In this document: one piece after another, positions 51,318 to 64,000 of the stretch | Position numbering within the stretch: position 1 is the first letter of the stretch | Layout of the letters: the number at the start of each line of letters is the position of its first letter | Assembly (NCBI GenBank): GCA_963971405.1 | Contig: OZ020489.1 | Span: 23,400,290 to 23,464,289 of the forward strand | Source: Psococerastis gibbosa | Lineage: Eukaryota > Arthropoda > Insecta > Psocodea > Psocidae | Length of the DNA stretch: 64,000 bases | Reading direction: 5' to 3' | The notes under the pieces: model-generated | Seen by the model: the letters and a program-made list of their open reading frames with translations, nothing else | Databases searched by the model: none | Told to the model about the DNA's origin: nothing | Program-made: the position numbers and the translations under genes

Positions 51318-53019
51318 TAAACATGTCACCCTTTAAATAGTGGAAGAGGAACTTTCTCTGGTTTTAACATGCACCATCGAATGTCAGACCACCCAAAACC
51401 TGTGAAGCGGTCAGGTATAAGTAGACCGCCCGTCCTGAGTTGGGGGGGGGGGGGGTGCTTGCTGTTGCTGCGGTAGTACGGGATGAGTAGTGGGGAAGTT
51501 TTGGGAGCATGGGCAGAGCGTGACAAGGCAGGGGGGAGGGGGGCTCGGTGAAAATCAATACACTCCGGAGCAGACGGCCGCTGCCTGCCCTCAGGAGTCC
51601 CCGACTGTCTTCACCTGCGGACTCCCTTCGTCAACAGCGTTTCAATCCCCGCAACTGCTACCATCTTAGTGGTTTTTGTTACAGAATACAGATTTCTTAG
51701 CATGATTTTCCATCTTGTTCCCTTCACAAAATTAGCCACTCAAATTTTACCGTACAGTACCTGATTGCAGTTACAGCTTAATGTTCTCTTGAAAGTAATA
51801 GGCAGTTCCGCCTGCAGCCCTACTATGCCATTTACAGATTAACAACGCCGGAGTAACTTATTTTAAATGAACCCCAAAGTATCACGTGACAGGATTGAAA
51901 ACCATTTAACTTATCAGCAATTACGCGAAAATTATAATAAATGTATGCGCGGTTTACAATATCATTGTAAGTTTGGTCATCTTCGGTAATACGTATTGAT
52001 TCAATTGTTTCCAAAAAGAGTGCAAAATGCGTTGAAAAACAAATTAATAAATTGATCCTCGGCTACATTTTTGGTGCTTTTCAAATTTTTTCTCCCTTAG
52101 ATGTAGACAAATTATTTAGAATTCTTAATATATATACATTTTAATGTTTAATTTGTATTACCTTCAATTATAAAACAATGCAACCACATGTTTGAATTCC
52201 AATAATTTATAAATTTGAATTTCCCGCGCATTTTGCTTAAAATAATTGAATCTTTGTATATTTATGGACAACTGGCATAGAATTACCTGCTGTGAGTATA
52301 GTGGTCATGGTTAACTTATGGAGCATCCTCGCTCTGATTGTTAATTGAGTCACATCGTTGTTATTTAATTTCAATATGCAAGTTGCCATAGGTGATAGTC
52401 AAATGGTTTTAATCCTGTCACGTGACACCATGGGGTTTATGTACAACAATTTAATCCCATTCCCCGTGCTAAGCTAATCTGTCACAGTACAGTAGGACTG
52501 CTGAGGAACAAAGGAAACGGAAAACTCAAGACAAATTAAGACGATAATGAAATTTCTCAAAATTAATCTACTGGACAAGAAAAATTGTGTAGTCCACCTA
52601 AAAGACTCGCAATCTGGGTTCTCATCTGCCACCTCAACCCCAATTTATCACAGACGGGGGGGGGGGGGGATAAAAGAGAATGAAAGGCTATAAGGCTGTG
52701 GAGCCAAGGGACGACGGATGGGTCGACACGGTTAAGTCGCGGATTTTCCACTAAAGAAGAAAATGGGTATTTTCGAGAAAATTTACAGTTGAGCTCATTC
52801 TCTTTATAAACGAAAATCGCGGCTTAAAATAATAGCCTGTATTAAAATGCTATGCGAATGAAGGTGTAGATAGATAATATAGGTATTCTACTCACACAGT
52901 CCGTTTTTATTGGTATCCTCGAAAGTTTATGAAATCCTACATTTATTTTATAGTATTGTATACAACGGGTGTGTTGAGGAACGAAAAGTATCACTTTCTA
53001 CATGTTATAATCCAAGGGA

Positions 53020-53160
53020 AGATAAAAGGAGCGAGAGAACGTCCTTGTTGAAAAACCTGAGGCGGTGCTTCCTTTTTCGGAGCAGCAGTCTCCAACGCCC
53101 GAAATGCCATGATGATCGCCAATCTTCGCTAGAAGAGGCATATTATAAAGAAGAGGGAAA
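53020..53160 (+). mobile_element. LINE 3' fragment, same family as 10205-10605
   Basis: It reads RTSLLKNLR and, in another frame, AMMIANLR*, followed by GAAGAGGCATATTATAAAGA. The frame is shifted within about 80 bases. Confidence 0.6.
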
Positions 53161-53267
53161 CAAGTTCCTTTTTTATTATTTTTCAATTTATTAACGTTGA
53201 ATTCTCTTAGACACGCATCTGTACTTGGTTAAGTCATTCTTTCGTCTGTCTCAGCTTGTCCATAATC

Positions 53268-53445
53268 ACTAGCCGGTGTAGGTTGACATCGAGAACGTAT
53301 ACAAGTTTGCCAATGGCAAAAAATTCATACGGAAATAATACTAATAATGTCCGAAGCCCATATAGGGTCGTTAGCATTGGACAAGGGACTATGGACCATC
53401 ATAAGTAGTCTCAGGTCCATAAAAAGTCCTTAAAAACAAAATTAT
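53268..53445 (+). repeat. Repeat B copy 2
   Basis: Close match to copy 1 with one extra segment (ATCGAGAACGTATAC). Confidence 0.65.
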
Positions 53446-54469
53446 CTTAAAACATTGAATTCTTGGGCTGCTGATGAAGCAAGTCCAAGAAACAATTATT
53501 GTACCTGTACAGTGCACACCACAATTTTATCTGTTGAACACATAATATAACTTTCAAAATTCACAGTAAGGAAAGGGAAATGCGCATTAATTCGGATTTA
53601 CGGCGAAGCTAACGGAGAAAAAAACCTTCTATAAAATATGAATATTACAGTACTACGGAGTGTAACCAACCAAAAAAAGATTAATCTAAACAAAAACATT
53701 TCCAACGAAATCATTCCCAAAGGCAAGCAGCAGACGTAATAGCAGAGCAAAAAAAGGAAGAAGCTCGTCAAAGAAAGAGCAAGAAAATAAATGCTCAGAG
53801 AGAAATATTTAAGACAGGAAATAAGGCAAGTATTTTTTTAAAAGTACATGCGAACGAGAAGAGGATTCGCTGGTAATGTTTGAAGGGCAGCAGAAACCAA
53901 ATATTCTATCTGCAACGACTCCCGTCAAACGCTTTTTTAGTTCATTAGCAAGCAGGGTTTTTTTTTGGGGGGGGGGGGATAGAAGTCTAGTGAGAGAGAG
54001 CTTACATCGATGCTTTTTCCACGAAATAATCTTCTCGCTTTTAACTGTCAGGTTTCGGAGCAACTTTTCTGATTGAGCAAGTGAGCAGCTTGAAAAGGAG
54101 AACGATCCTCTTTCATCCCCCACATACATTTTCACTCGCTTTCAAGAGACATTTTACAGTTAAGTCGTCCGTGCAGTGTCTAGCTTTTAGCGCTATTCAC
54201 CACTTTAAAAAGAGTAGTCATGCAGAAAATTTAAGGATGTTCATAAGTTGCAATAATCCGGCGGTATGTAATATTTTCCAATAGGTTTCAAGAAATCGAT
54301 TTCAATTGCTCAGTAAACGTTCAGTATTGTCATTTACAAGTACGTTATGAGCTTTTTCGGTGTAAACATTGAGATTTATATTCATACATATTATTATAAA
54401 AAGATGATGACTACGAGAAATGAAGAAATTGAGCGGGTACGGTCCATTATTAGTTAGGAAAAACACTAA

Positions 54470-54690
54470 CTTTATTCTTCTTCTTTAGATGCCCCTTTTT
54501 TTTCTTTATTTGTTGGCTTTATAAGAAGAAAAAAACATCAATATAAACCTGCCATCACAGCGAAGTTAGGGCCATAACACTCAACTGGGATGACAAGCAA
54601 TCATACGTATGCGTCAGTACAGTGCAATTGTGAACCGAACACTGGCAATCATCATGGCAATATGGACCTTGAAGATTGGAAAGGGAACTC
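54470..54690 (-). mobile_element. LINE 3' fragment, antisense copy
   Basis: The minus strand reads FKVHIAMMIASVR and then, after an internal stretch, GGGGCATCTAAAGAAGAAG, matching the tail of the 10205 element. Confidence 0.5.
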
Positions 54691-55282
54691 GGGCATAAAA
54701 AAAAATAATAATAATAGTAATAAAATAAAAAATAAAAAAATTAAAACAAAAAATTAAAAACTGAATAATAACTGATGTCTTGGCTTCTAGTATAAAGATT
54801 GGGCAACTGCGCAAAACTCGAGCCTTTTTATAATCGCTCATTTTCTCACAATTTATATTTGTTAAAAATGGAAAAATGTATCTAATAAAAAATAAAACAA
54901 TAATAAAAATCGACAAAAAGTTCTCTCTCATTTTACTTTCTCCAGTTTGGTTCTTTGAGTACAAATTTTCATAAGATGAACGCCTTTCCAGGCATTTATC
55001 AAAAGTTATTCACAGTACCTCCAGCATACTTCCCTGCATCCATTAGTCCCTGAAATGTAATTGCTTTTAAGAAAGACAGGTTTACTTTTGAAACTGACTT
55101 AAAAAACCCGAAGCCCATAAAATGTCATCTCACGAATGAAATCGCTAATAATGCAAAATAAGAAATCTCGGCATGTAATTGCGATAAAAAGCGCGAGTTA
55201 ATTTGCAAAATTGATAAATGTCTGCTTACTTAACATTACTGGTACTAGGCCAGCATATTGAAATTTCTCTTATTCCAAATCG

Positions 55283-55440
55283 TAAAAAGAAAGAGAGAAG
55301 AAAGCACATTGTCTTTATTTTCCATATGGGCGCTTTTTGGGCCTTTCGGCCCACGCCTACCATTGAACCATAATACTTGCTACAATGTTTCGTAAAATTA
55401 CAAATTACAAATTTAACTGAAAAAAAAATATTCCAAAAAT
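55283..55440 (-). repeat. (GAAA)n-tailed repeat, copy 3
   Basis: CATTGTCTTTATTTTCCATA then GGGCCTTTCGGCCCAC, a short palindrome. Confidence 0.5.
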
Positions 55441-55449
55441 TAAGACTAT

Positions 55450-58400
55450 CAGACCATTTATACACCGTACATACCCATAAAATAGCAATGGCGGATCCAC
55501 GGGGGTCATGACCCCCCCCCCCTAAATGATTACATTTGTAAGATAGTGAAAATATTTTTTACAAAAGCGATTTCTCGGGAGGGTGGAGGTATAGGCTGTA
55601 CACGTACAACTTGTGACAGGGGGGGCTCCATTTTCCGCTGTAAAATAGTCGTGACCATTATATAAGATGCGCTGTTTCTACAAAATTTTCCAGCCCTTTC
55701 ACTCAGAGCCAAGTCCCGAATGCTCAACATGCAATACGAATGAAGAAAGTCTACCAATATGTGCCTCAAACCAAAAACCTTTCTGGTGTCAGCCTTCAAC
55801 ACTATATACGTACAATGACGTTGGGTAAAATGGGTAAAACTTTTAGTTTCTTGCTTGTTTCGAGATATAAAAGCGGCGGGCGGGAAAACCCGGGGACCCG
55901 GTAACTGATGTGATCGGGGGATTAAATCCACACAAACAATTTCATTTCAATTCTGTATTTTCAAACTGTAAAATTGTGTTTATTTTCAGAGCGCTCAACC
56001 ATGAATATTGCTTCATTACGAGATTTTAACCATTTTTATTTTTTATTTTTTGCAGGCGAATTCATATTGGTTTATTTTTTATTTTAAATAAATGCAGACT
56101 ATTTCGAATTGGACAAGACAGTACTTATTTGAAGTAGGAAATAGAAATTCATCTTTGTTCATTTATTGCTCAGAGCAAACAAATTCTGCATATTATCATG
56201 AAACCTCACAACTAACAGTAAAATAAAGTAAAATAAAATCGCTCAAATTGGATGGGGACACGATGTTCTCATAGCGTTGTGACCACGTTTAGAGTTCAAT
56301 AATTCAATATCAAATTAATAGAATGCAATATGCAGCGAAAAATAATACTACAAATAACTGTAAAAGTAATAATTTAAATAAATGGCAAAGCTAATTAAAA
56401 ACAACAATGATTTTTTCCTTCAGCCACCATTTAACGTATCTACCGCAGCGTAACCATAGAGTTAAGTTTAATTTATTTGTTAACACGACGATTTAATCCT
56501 GTTTCAGTTGGTTTATTTTGCGCAAACTTGAGTTTAGTGTATAATTATTAAATTAAACAGTTTCTTGTCTTTTGCTTCAGTGTTGCAGAAGCACTCGTTA
56601 GAACTCAACACCACACTGTATGGTTATTTGATTATTATCATGTCCAAATAAATGGCCAAACTAAAATAATTAAGTTACGTTTTTTTATTAAATTAATAGT
56701 TTTACTGAAAGGCGGCTGGGCAAATGGGACTGTATGAGTAGGCAGATTTTTAATTTTTTCCTCATAATAGGGAGCCATTTTCAATAAACAACGACAAGAA
56801 TTCAAACAATACAAACTTTGAAACTCCCGGCATATTTTAAAATGTTGACATTTTAATTAAGAGTACGGTATCTGCGCATCTCTGGTGTTAGAGGAATATT
56901 TGCTGCCATAGCCGTCCTTTTGCAGTTACTCGATAAAGTTCGTTGAGTTTAGTTTCCCCGGGAAACTTTTACCTTAGGAAATGCCTATTAAAATTAACTC
57001 CCCTCTACGCTGTATGTCTTTTGCTCACCACAATCCATTTTACACTCCTTAAGACATTTCAATACTTCAAGTTGCAGCCTAAATTAAGCAAATTATTTCA
57101 CCTTCATAGTCAGTTGTAATTAAAAATGTACTCTTAAATTGTTGAAATGGACCAAAAAATCCATACTATTTTTTATACTAGGCTGCCTAATTTTCATAAT
57201 GAGATATCAAGGATGGCAGTTCTCACTTAAAAAATATTGGTAAATGCAGAACTTTCATGCTACTCTGGAAGAACCGGTCCGAGTTCACTCGAACATGCTT
57301 TCCAATTTATAAATTAGTAGATATAGACATGTGTAATTTCATAGGAAATAATTTCCCTATCCCTCGAGAAGGGGGGGGGGGGGGTCACCTCAATATAGTA
57401 TAGAACCCCTTAAAACGACCACGGCCCATCATCCCGGATTCTACTGCTTCGTCACTCTAATCACAACCCATTTCTTCCCTTGACAAATGTTTAAGCGTCT
57501 GACGCCCGGCGTCGAATGTCCATGTGTACATGGGCCTTTAAGTTGTTTGACGCTTTGGACAGGCCGAATCGTCATTTAAGATGTTTAAGATGATTCAGAT
57601 GATCAGAGTCACCAGCCAGCGGAAATGTGTCACCTTGCCGGCAAAGAACTTGGTCTAACGCGGGGAACAAAGTGCACGTTGATAGTTGTCAAGGTCCTGC
57701 ACCGTTCAAGTATGAAGTCACAGGTAGGTTCATACATAATCCCATGGCATAAGCCCTGTACCATGTACATGCCTCGCCCAATTCCGAACGATAATACGTC
57801 ATCCAGACAAATACCCGTCTTCAAGGAATACAATCATAATAGGTGGCTTTACAGAAAAAAATTGGACGCCTACGTGACCAGTGAATATGAAATTAAGAGC
57901 AAATCGGTTTGTTAAAACCAAATTTAATTTCATAGGAAATATGAATGAAAACCTATTGCAGTAGGACTTTGTTCGTGCACAACAGAAATTGCACCAGAAA
58001 TCTACTTTAAAATCTTCAAATGGCAAATGGCTTGACGACTTTTTGGTCCTTTTCACCTTGCATTTACAATTCAACAGTAGGGATGGTAAAAACAAAATAT
58101 TATACTATACGTAGAATGAGCCGGAATAAGAACATGCGAGTAATTTATATCATTTGAAAATAAGTTATAACTCAAATTGCATTCGAAATAGCAGGAAATC
58201 ATATCTTCGTTCTCATTTCCCATTACATGCGGTAAGAGCAAAGATATGAAAATTCATCCAGCCATTCGAAATGCAGAAATTCCTAAAGGACATCGTAAAA
58301 GCAAATGACGGTCTTCACAAAATGAAGAAATACTGCAATATTAAACATAAACTAACTCTATTGCAAGGGGATTAAGGGATATAAGTCTCGGGAAACAAAA

Positions 58401-59520
58401 ATTCAAAAATGATCAAAATGGAATAGCTTGTATCGGACTCGAGTACGATTTTACGTTTTCTCGAACGTTTTTCATATTAATAATTTTGGAAACAAAACTA
58501 TCACAGCGAATCAACCAATGACTTAGAGCATATAGACTGCTTATGGTGCGTGATCGGCCCGATTTGGCGTCGGTACCCTTTTCTTGTCCCCATGTCAACT
58601 GAGGAGGGAGTCGTAACGCCGCATGGCGGCAGAGATTTACCATACAAACTAAAAATTACCAACATAAAAGTATAATTTACTCATCCAAAAAAGAATATTT
58701 TTGACTTTGGTTTATATTTTCTTTAAATAGTATATATAATAATATCATATTTTAGCTACGCAATGGAATTTAAATGTATTGTAAAATAAGCAAGCAAAAT
58801 AACTCAATGACGTAAACAAATGAAAAACGTTTGTTGGTGCTAATTTTAAAAATTTCAACCTTTTTTATAACAAAAAACAATATAAATATACCAGAGGGAT
58901 ACCGCAATCAACCAATTAGAGCCCCGTCAAGGTTCAGTAGTACGTAAGCATTAAGCATATGAGCAGTCTATATACTGTATGTCACCAATTTGGCTTCCAT
59001 TGCTTATAGCGATCACTAATTTATTAAAACGAAGGCTCCCCAACCCCACGATAGAAAAGGGCGAAATTGGGGTGGAGACATGATTGTAAGTTCAAGGGGA
59101 ACTCTCCACAAAATACCTGACTCACTACTTAAGCAATAACGCCAACCGATGGCGAAAAATGGTTCGTGAGATTTGCAGGAAGATTCCGAATTAATGGCCT
59201 GAATCTACAATGAAGTTAATTACGTGCTGAAGACCCTCAATAAAAAACACTATTATTACATTTTAATCTTCTCTCATAAGCTTGAACCCACTATCCATGT
59301 AATGCAGCCAAATATCAAAAATGAAAGAAAGAAAGAAAGAAATATATTTATCATACAATACAAAATGAAATTAATTATGCAACAAACTCACTAAGAAATT
59401 AACAATTTTCCTACTAAATATATATATATGTATAAATTCCTCCGTGGGCACATCAATCAAAACCTATGAAAGGTTTGTGTGATTGAAATTGTGATGTTTT
59501 AACATAAGAATTATCCTTTT
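55450..59520. other. Mostly unique sequence, no gene recognised
   Basis: Open frames of up to 133 codons (55931-55530, minus) include homopolymer-rich repeat sequence and show no family motifs. A repeat D scrap is at 57270. Confidence 0.4.
57270..57385 (-). repeat. Repeat D terminal fragment
   Basis: GAACCGGTCCGAGTTCACTC and CATGCTTTCCAATTTATAAA match one end of the family, followed by a G run of about 14. Confidence 0.5.
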
Positions 59521-59522
59521 AC

Positions 59523-59584
59523 TTTTAGGGCGAGCGCGACCGAAATTACCGAGTAACCAGAATCCGGACACGGTCGCCCTAAAA
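59523..59584. repeat. 62-bp hairpin with GC-rich stem
   Basis: TTTTAGGGCGA and TCGCCCTAAAA flank a GC-rich loop in AT-rich surroundings. It could be a minimal MITE or a transcribed hairpin. Confidence 0.5.
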
Positions 59585-59727
59585 ATTGTTTTCTTTTATT
59601 GTTATAAATAGAAATATTTTTATATAACTTAAGTAATAATAATAAATTTTGAAAAGTTTCTAGAAAATTATGTATTCAATAAAGTGGCAAGCCAAATGGA
59701 AATTTTAAATATAAAAAAATATCAGCC

Positions 59728-59950
59728 GAAATAAATAAATAAATAAGAACTTTTTATTGTTTCGATTACTAAGCCAACCTAGCGGAGTTAGGGCTATAAA
59801 GCCCTCTCTTACACTCAACTAGGAAGGCCCGGGACCGCCTGCTTTACATGCCCCCCGAAGCATGGCCAGAAAATGTAGCCAGTGTGGGACTCGAACCAAC
59901 AACCATTCGGGTGAAAGTCAAGAGTCCGTACCACTACGCTACATGCCATA
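59728..59950 (-). repeat. tRNA-Glu-like SINE, longest copy
   Basis: It includes GGCGGTCCCGGGCCTTCCTA, missing in shorter copies, plus the head with GGTTCGAGTCC and the ATGGCATGTAGCGTAGTGGT start. Confidence 0.75.
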
Positions 59951-60764
59951 TGTACATATTGTTTACTGATGAACTTTCTGTGTCGCATTTCTATGATACC
60001 TTAGGTTAGCCACTACCACAGGGGCAAGTGCCAAGACGGGGCTGTCACTGACATAATATTTGAACTAAATCTTGAACGATTTCAACGGCAGCAGTGTCAG
60101 TCTTTATCGCCAGTAGTGTCCTAGTTATATTATAATTTTATTGCCCCTATAATTTAAGTGACTTCACAGCAATAAATGCGTGAGTCCGCTACGGTATGAT
60201 ACGCCATTGTGCTTCGTGCATTGTGCCAAATGGTACCCCATCCAGGTAGTTTTTATCTTCATTAACATTAACAAACAAACCAGGAACTTCCATTCAATTG
60301 AAATAAAAACAAGTTTTAATGCATATCAATATCAATATCAGTGCGAATAAAATTACATGGATTTGCTTTTTTGCATATTAATAGACAGAAATAACAGAAT
60401 TTATCGATTCTTATGAAACTAAGCAAGCTACAAGAATACTGAACTCCCAAGAAGATTAAGAAGAGATGAAATGGCAGAATTGAGTTAAATTTTAACTCGG
60501 CTCTGCAGAGCATGTCAAAGAATTAATTAAACCCAAGATAATGGACTTAACGCTAAACTTAAGATTGTCGCAGGATTTAGCTGCAGATTATTTAAGTTAT
60601 GCCGTCTTCACGTTTCATTGAAGTTGTCGGATATCAAATTTAAGAATTTTCCATTAAATTATGGCCTCCTGCTACAAATTAAAATCGAAGAATGTGAAAA
60701 TAAGTAGTGTGACACTTTTTCTGGGTTGGCTTGCAATGTGTCCTTTTTTAGATTGTCGTTTAAG

Positions 60765-60940
60765 AACTTTCTATGAACCCAGGCTTACGTATAGGTCCCT
60801 TGTCCAGTGCCAAGGACCCATTGGATTTCGGACATTATTTGTATTGTTTCCGCATTAATTTTTGGCCATTGGCAAGCTGGTATACGTCCTCGTTGTCAAC
60901 CTACACCGGCTACAAGCGATAATGGACAAGCTCACCATTG
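60765..60940 (-). repeat. Repeat B copy 3
   Basis: Inverted relative to copies 1 and 2; TGTAGCCGGTGTAGGTTGAC on the minus strand. Confidence 0.6.
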
Positions 60941-61424
60941 ACGCAATGCAACAGGCGAAAGCATGACTTAATCAAGTACAGATACTAGTCTCTGGGCAGG
61001 CTTATAAAAAAATACACGAATGAAATATGAGATATCCCCAAAGCATGTTCCTCATTAAGGCAAAACTATCGAAAGAAGTGTTGGGGCGATACGAAAGTCT
61101 TCACAATTTATGACTTTTCGATAGTATACGATATTAAGTATAAAAAGTAAATTATCCCAGTTCCATTTTCTTCAACACTAAAGCCAATTTTCTTCAGTTA
61201 ACAAAACTTTTTCGCGTCCAAAGCCATCACGTCAAAGTTTACGAGGTTCTAATAAATAAATTTCTTCATTATCTTCTCTTAAAATTAGTTTTAGCAAGAA
61301 TGAAAAATTAGTTTCGAAACTTTAAGGCAAAAGTCCTTCAGCAGGCAAGACTAGGGCAGTTTTAAAAATACATTTACAATTTTCATCACAATTAAAGCGT
61401 ACGTATTATTATTTGAAGTGCTGT

Positions 61425-61620
61425 TTATGGACCTAGGCCCCTATCAGTACTTGTAGTGACCCTTTGGAACCTTACCCTGACAACCAACTCATCGGTGTTC
61501 CTGACAATATTGGTATTGTTTCCGTATGAATTTTTGGCCATTGGCAACCTGATATACCTGTACGTTCTCGATTTCAATCCACATCGACTGCAAGAAACCA
61601 TGAACAAGCTGAGACCGACT
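61425..61620 (-). repeat. Repeat B copy 4, diverged
   Basis: Only about 500 bp from copy 3, in the same orientation but clearly more diverged, so an old duplication or a separate insertion. Confidence 0.5.
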
Positions 61621-61624
61621 TTTC

Positions 61625-64000
61625 CTCACTGGTGACAGTCGCGCTAAGTCGAGCCTGGCCTGGACGAACCAAGTTCGTGAACGTATGAAGGCGTAAAAGT
61701 CGGAAGAAAAAAAATACAATGCCCCTAGATTGAGCCAACCTGCAAATCAGAAAGCACCAAGCAGAATGTAAGGATAATCTATTGTTGGTGGTATAGCCAA
61801 ATTTCCGTAATTACTATGGTGAACCCTCAGAAATAAAAGAATTTACATCGTAGAAGTCTATCTTAGACCTTAGAAAAACGAAATTGTATACAACAAGAAT
61901 GAAGCTCAGTGCTTTGACATAACAACTTTAGAGCCTGTGTTCCAACTTTCTCCATCGCGAAGTTTGCCGACCTACAAATAACGGACTACTGACTACCAAT
62001 GAGTAAATATGTTTCTTTGCAGTGAAGTTTTCAGCAGTTTCCTGTATAGCAGAGCAGACTAAAACAAGTGTAAGATCAATAATTTGCAAGACATGGGATG
62101 AGGATAGATGCATCAAGGTCAGGATTATCTCCCCTCCAGCCCCAATGGGATTCACAATATCCGGTGCAGCGTTTCGCTTCATCCAATCTCATCATCTAAT
62201 TGGCTTTTGTGCACAGCTACCGTATTATAATGTCTCTGGTAATTTACTATCAACGGGTCACCTGAGATTGGAAAGATATAGACCGTTTCAAAATATGCAT
62301 ACATCCGATATGGTATACCACCTTGGGGTGCCGCAATTAATAACTAGGCAGGTCGCAACGCTTTAAAACCCACTTTAAAAGGTTCAGTGACGGTCTTGTG
62401 ACTTGAGACACTAAGATGTACATAATATGAAGGCAATAGTACAATAGTATTTTCAAAAAAAAGTTTGATCTGCATCACCGGCGTAAAAACCTCCGAACAT
62501 CAGCTAATGGTTTCACTCGATGAAAGGAAGCTATGCTTACATAAGGTGATGAATGTAAGTCACGAACTGCAGCACTACAATGGTAAAATGAATTCACACA
62601 GACATTGTAATATTGGAATCCATCAATAATATTAATTGATAGCATTGTTCCCGTTACGGCAATGCATTGAAAACGTTTTTTAAAAAAAAAACAACATGGC
62701 GAGTTTGTCCGTTCATTCAACGATATTAATTAATTTCTCTGTCCACAGACCGGACACTAGAAAAATAATCCCATAATTCATGTCCGCCATGTTGACTTTT
62801 AAAAACTTTGAAAACTGCACCTTAAATCTCATCTTAATTGAGGAAAACAGTTTAAAAAATATTAAACAAACCATCGTTCCAATCAAGATTTCGGAACATT
62901 GATTGTAATTTTAATTGACTGCTGGTACTCACGTAAAAATTAATTAAGTTAATAATAAGGTACTGTTCACTTAAATCCTGCTGGCATTGTCCGAAAATAA
63001 TGGGTTCTTTTTAAACACGAAACACTTTACGTTTCTTCATCAATTTTCCATCATTTTTTAGGGGCATTATGATGGTAGCTATAAAAATCTTTCCAATATA
63101 TAGCAGTAATATCTAAAACAAACATTACTTTAAACTGATTTTAACTGTATAGGAAAATACCCGGCCCAAATGAATCAACCCCAGTTATATTGTATCAGGG
63201 CGAACTCATTAATTATGTAAAAGTTCATGTATTGGATTCTAGCCAACTCGTTTCTATGAAGAACATCCAATAAAGTATCTTCAATTTTTAGCGCTGCAAT
63301 ATGGCAGATTGAGATTCAAATAACATTCAGAAAATTTAAGTAAGGGAAAAATAAGACAGCTTGAATATCAAACTGCTATCTGTACCAGTTAAGAAATATT
63401 AAACCTGACCAAAACATATCTTGATCGATACTAAAATCGATAAGTATTGAAAGAAAACAAACTAAAGAGATGGAAGAAATGTCAAGAAAGTTTGATTGAG
63501 ACATTACGATATTGTTAAGTAGTCAGAAGAGGTTTTTTATGCGTAGTCCATCATGGCTAGACGAGCGACAAACTGGTGCACTATCGCGACGACAGCATTA
63601 TGACATTGCTCGTGTGCCGCTTGTTGTCACTTTCAAATGGCGATTATTTTGATTTTGAATCTTGCCACAGTAATTCTAAAAGCATTGAGGGATCTGAATA
63701 CGTTGCCCATATAGTTCTAGCCAATATTCAATATTTTTTGAAGGGAGGGGGCAAGACAAAACCACCTCCAACTTTCAACTTCAACAGGCAGAGGGCCGAG
63801 ACGACGTTGAATTCTTCCAACCAAACCGCTTACCGCCCCTGTTGACCCGTACCCGAAAATCTGTTAGAGTGGGCAAATTATGCATTACAACACTTACATT
63901 AGTTAATCTAGTCTTACATTGCCGCCCCCCCCCCATATACTGTGTACGCCACTGGGTCTTGCTGATAACGACAACTGCCCCCTAAGCAACCACGGAAGGA
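61625..64000. other. Right edge, no gene recognised
   Basis: A 114-codon frame (62022-62366, plus) and an 89-codon frame (63576-63845, plus) are unassigned, with no motifs I know. A C run is at about 63925. Confidence 0.35.

Larger units (their letters stand above)
49050..53260. other. Repeat-poor to mixed sequence upstream of visible calsyntenin exons
   Basis: Holds the MITE at 50837, the LINE scrap at 53020 and G/C runs at about 49520, 51440 and 52657. No exon of the missing calsyntenin N-terminus was recognised. Confidence 0.4.

Noticed and set aside
54301..54360. Minus-strand string VNDNTERLL resembling the calsyntenin N-terminal ENDNTVLL block
   Set aside because: A stop follows a few codons later, no splice sites frame it, and the flanking residues do not match the family.
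54614..54964. 116-codon minus frame rich in Ile/Phe that looks like a membrane protein
   Set aside because: The C-terminal part is a LINE tail and the hydrophobic part comes from AT-rich low-complexity sequence.
59870..59950. Possible tRNA-Glu gene on the minus strand
   Set aside because: It has the B box and Glu-like anticodon loop but no paired acceptor stem, and it continues into the SINE body.
62022..62366. Open frames on both strands around an acceptor-like TTTCTTTGCAG at 62014
   Set aside because: No donor, no homology recognised on either strand, and the frames differ; not enough to call an exon.

Overview
This window is animal nuclear DNA from a bilaterian invertebrate whose lineage I cannot place. 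It is AT-rich, with no operons and no bacterial gene signals. One multi-exon host gene is present, with consensus splice sites, buried in transposon and repeat sequence. The repeats include a Penelope-like element, RTE/CR1-like LINE tails, PIF/Harbinger-type and hAT-type non-autonomous elements, and tRNA-derived SINEs. Most short open frames in the window are chance frames or pieces of repeats.

The host gene is calsyntenin (alcadein family), on the minus strand. I can place 15 coding exons between 46115 and 23180. Every exon joins the next in phase, giving 863 residues plus a stop. They cover the end of cadherin repeat 1, cadherin repeat 2, the laminin-G-like (LNS) domain, the long alpha/beta ectodomain region, one transmembrane helix, and a cytoplasmic tail with two tryptophan-acidic kinesin-light-chain motifs (WDD and WDN). 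The start codon, signal peptide and beginning of cadherin 1 are missing. They lie in the unrecognised sequence above 46115 or beyond the window. A strong splice donor follows the stop codon directly, so the 3' UTR is probably spliced.

Layout: 1-23179 is repeat-rich sequence with no recognised host coding gene, though it may hold calsyntenin 3' UTR exons. 23180-46115 is calsyntenin, whose introns hold a Penelope-like fragment, LINE fragments, several Harbinger-like MITEs and SINEs. Some of these abut splice sites. 46116-64000 is more repeat-rich sequence, either a very long 5' intron or intergenic.

Repeat families with more than one copy here are: (1) SINE-A, about 165 bp, ten copies; (2) a tRNA-Glu-like SINE, seven or so copies; (3) MITEs with 3-bp TAA/TTA (or ATA) target duplications and ends like GGCG..TATTCCAC; (4) 380-bp MITEs bounded by TTAA; (5) short hAT-like elements with perfect 8-bp duplications and G/C homopolymers; (6) repeat D, about 0.8 kb, with one copy nested inside another; (7) LINE 3' ends; (8) repeat B; (9) a (GAAA)n-tailed repeat. 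All family assignments rest on reading the sequence by eye, with no database search.
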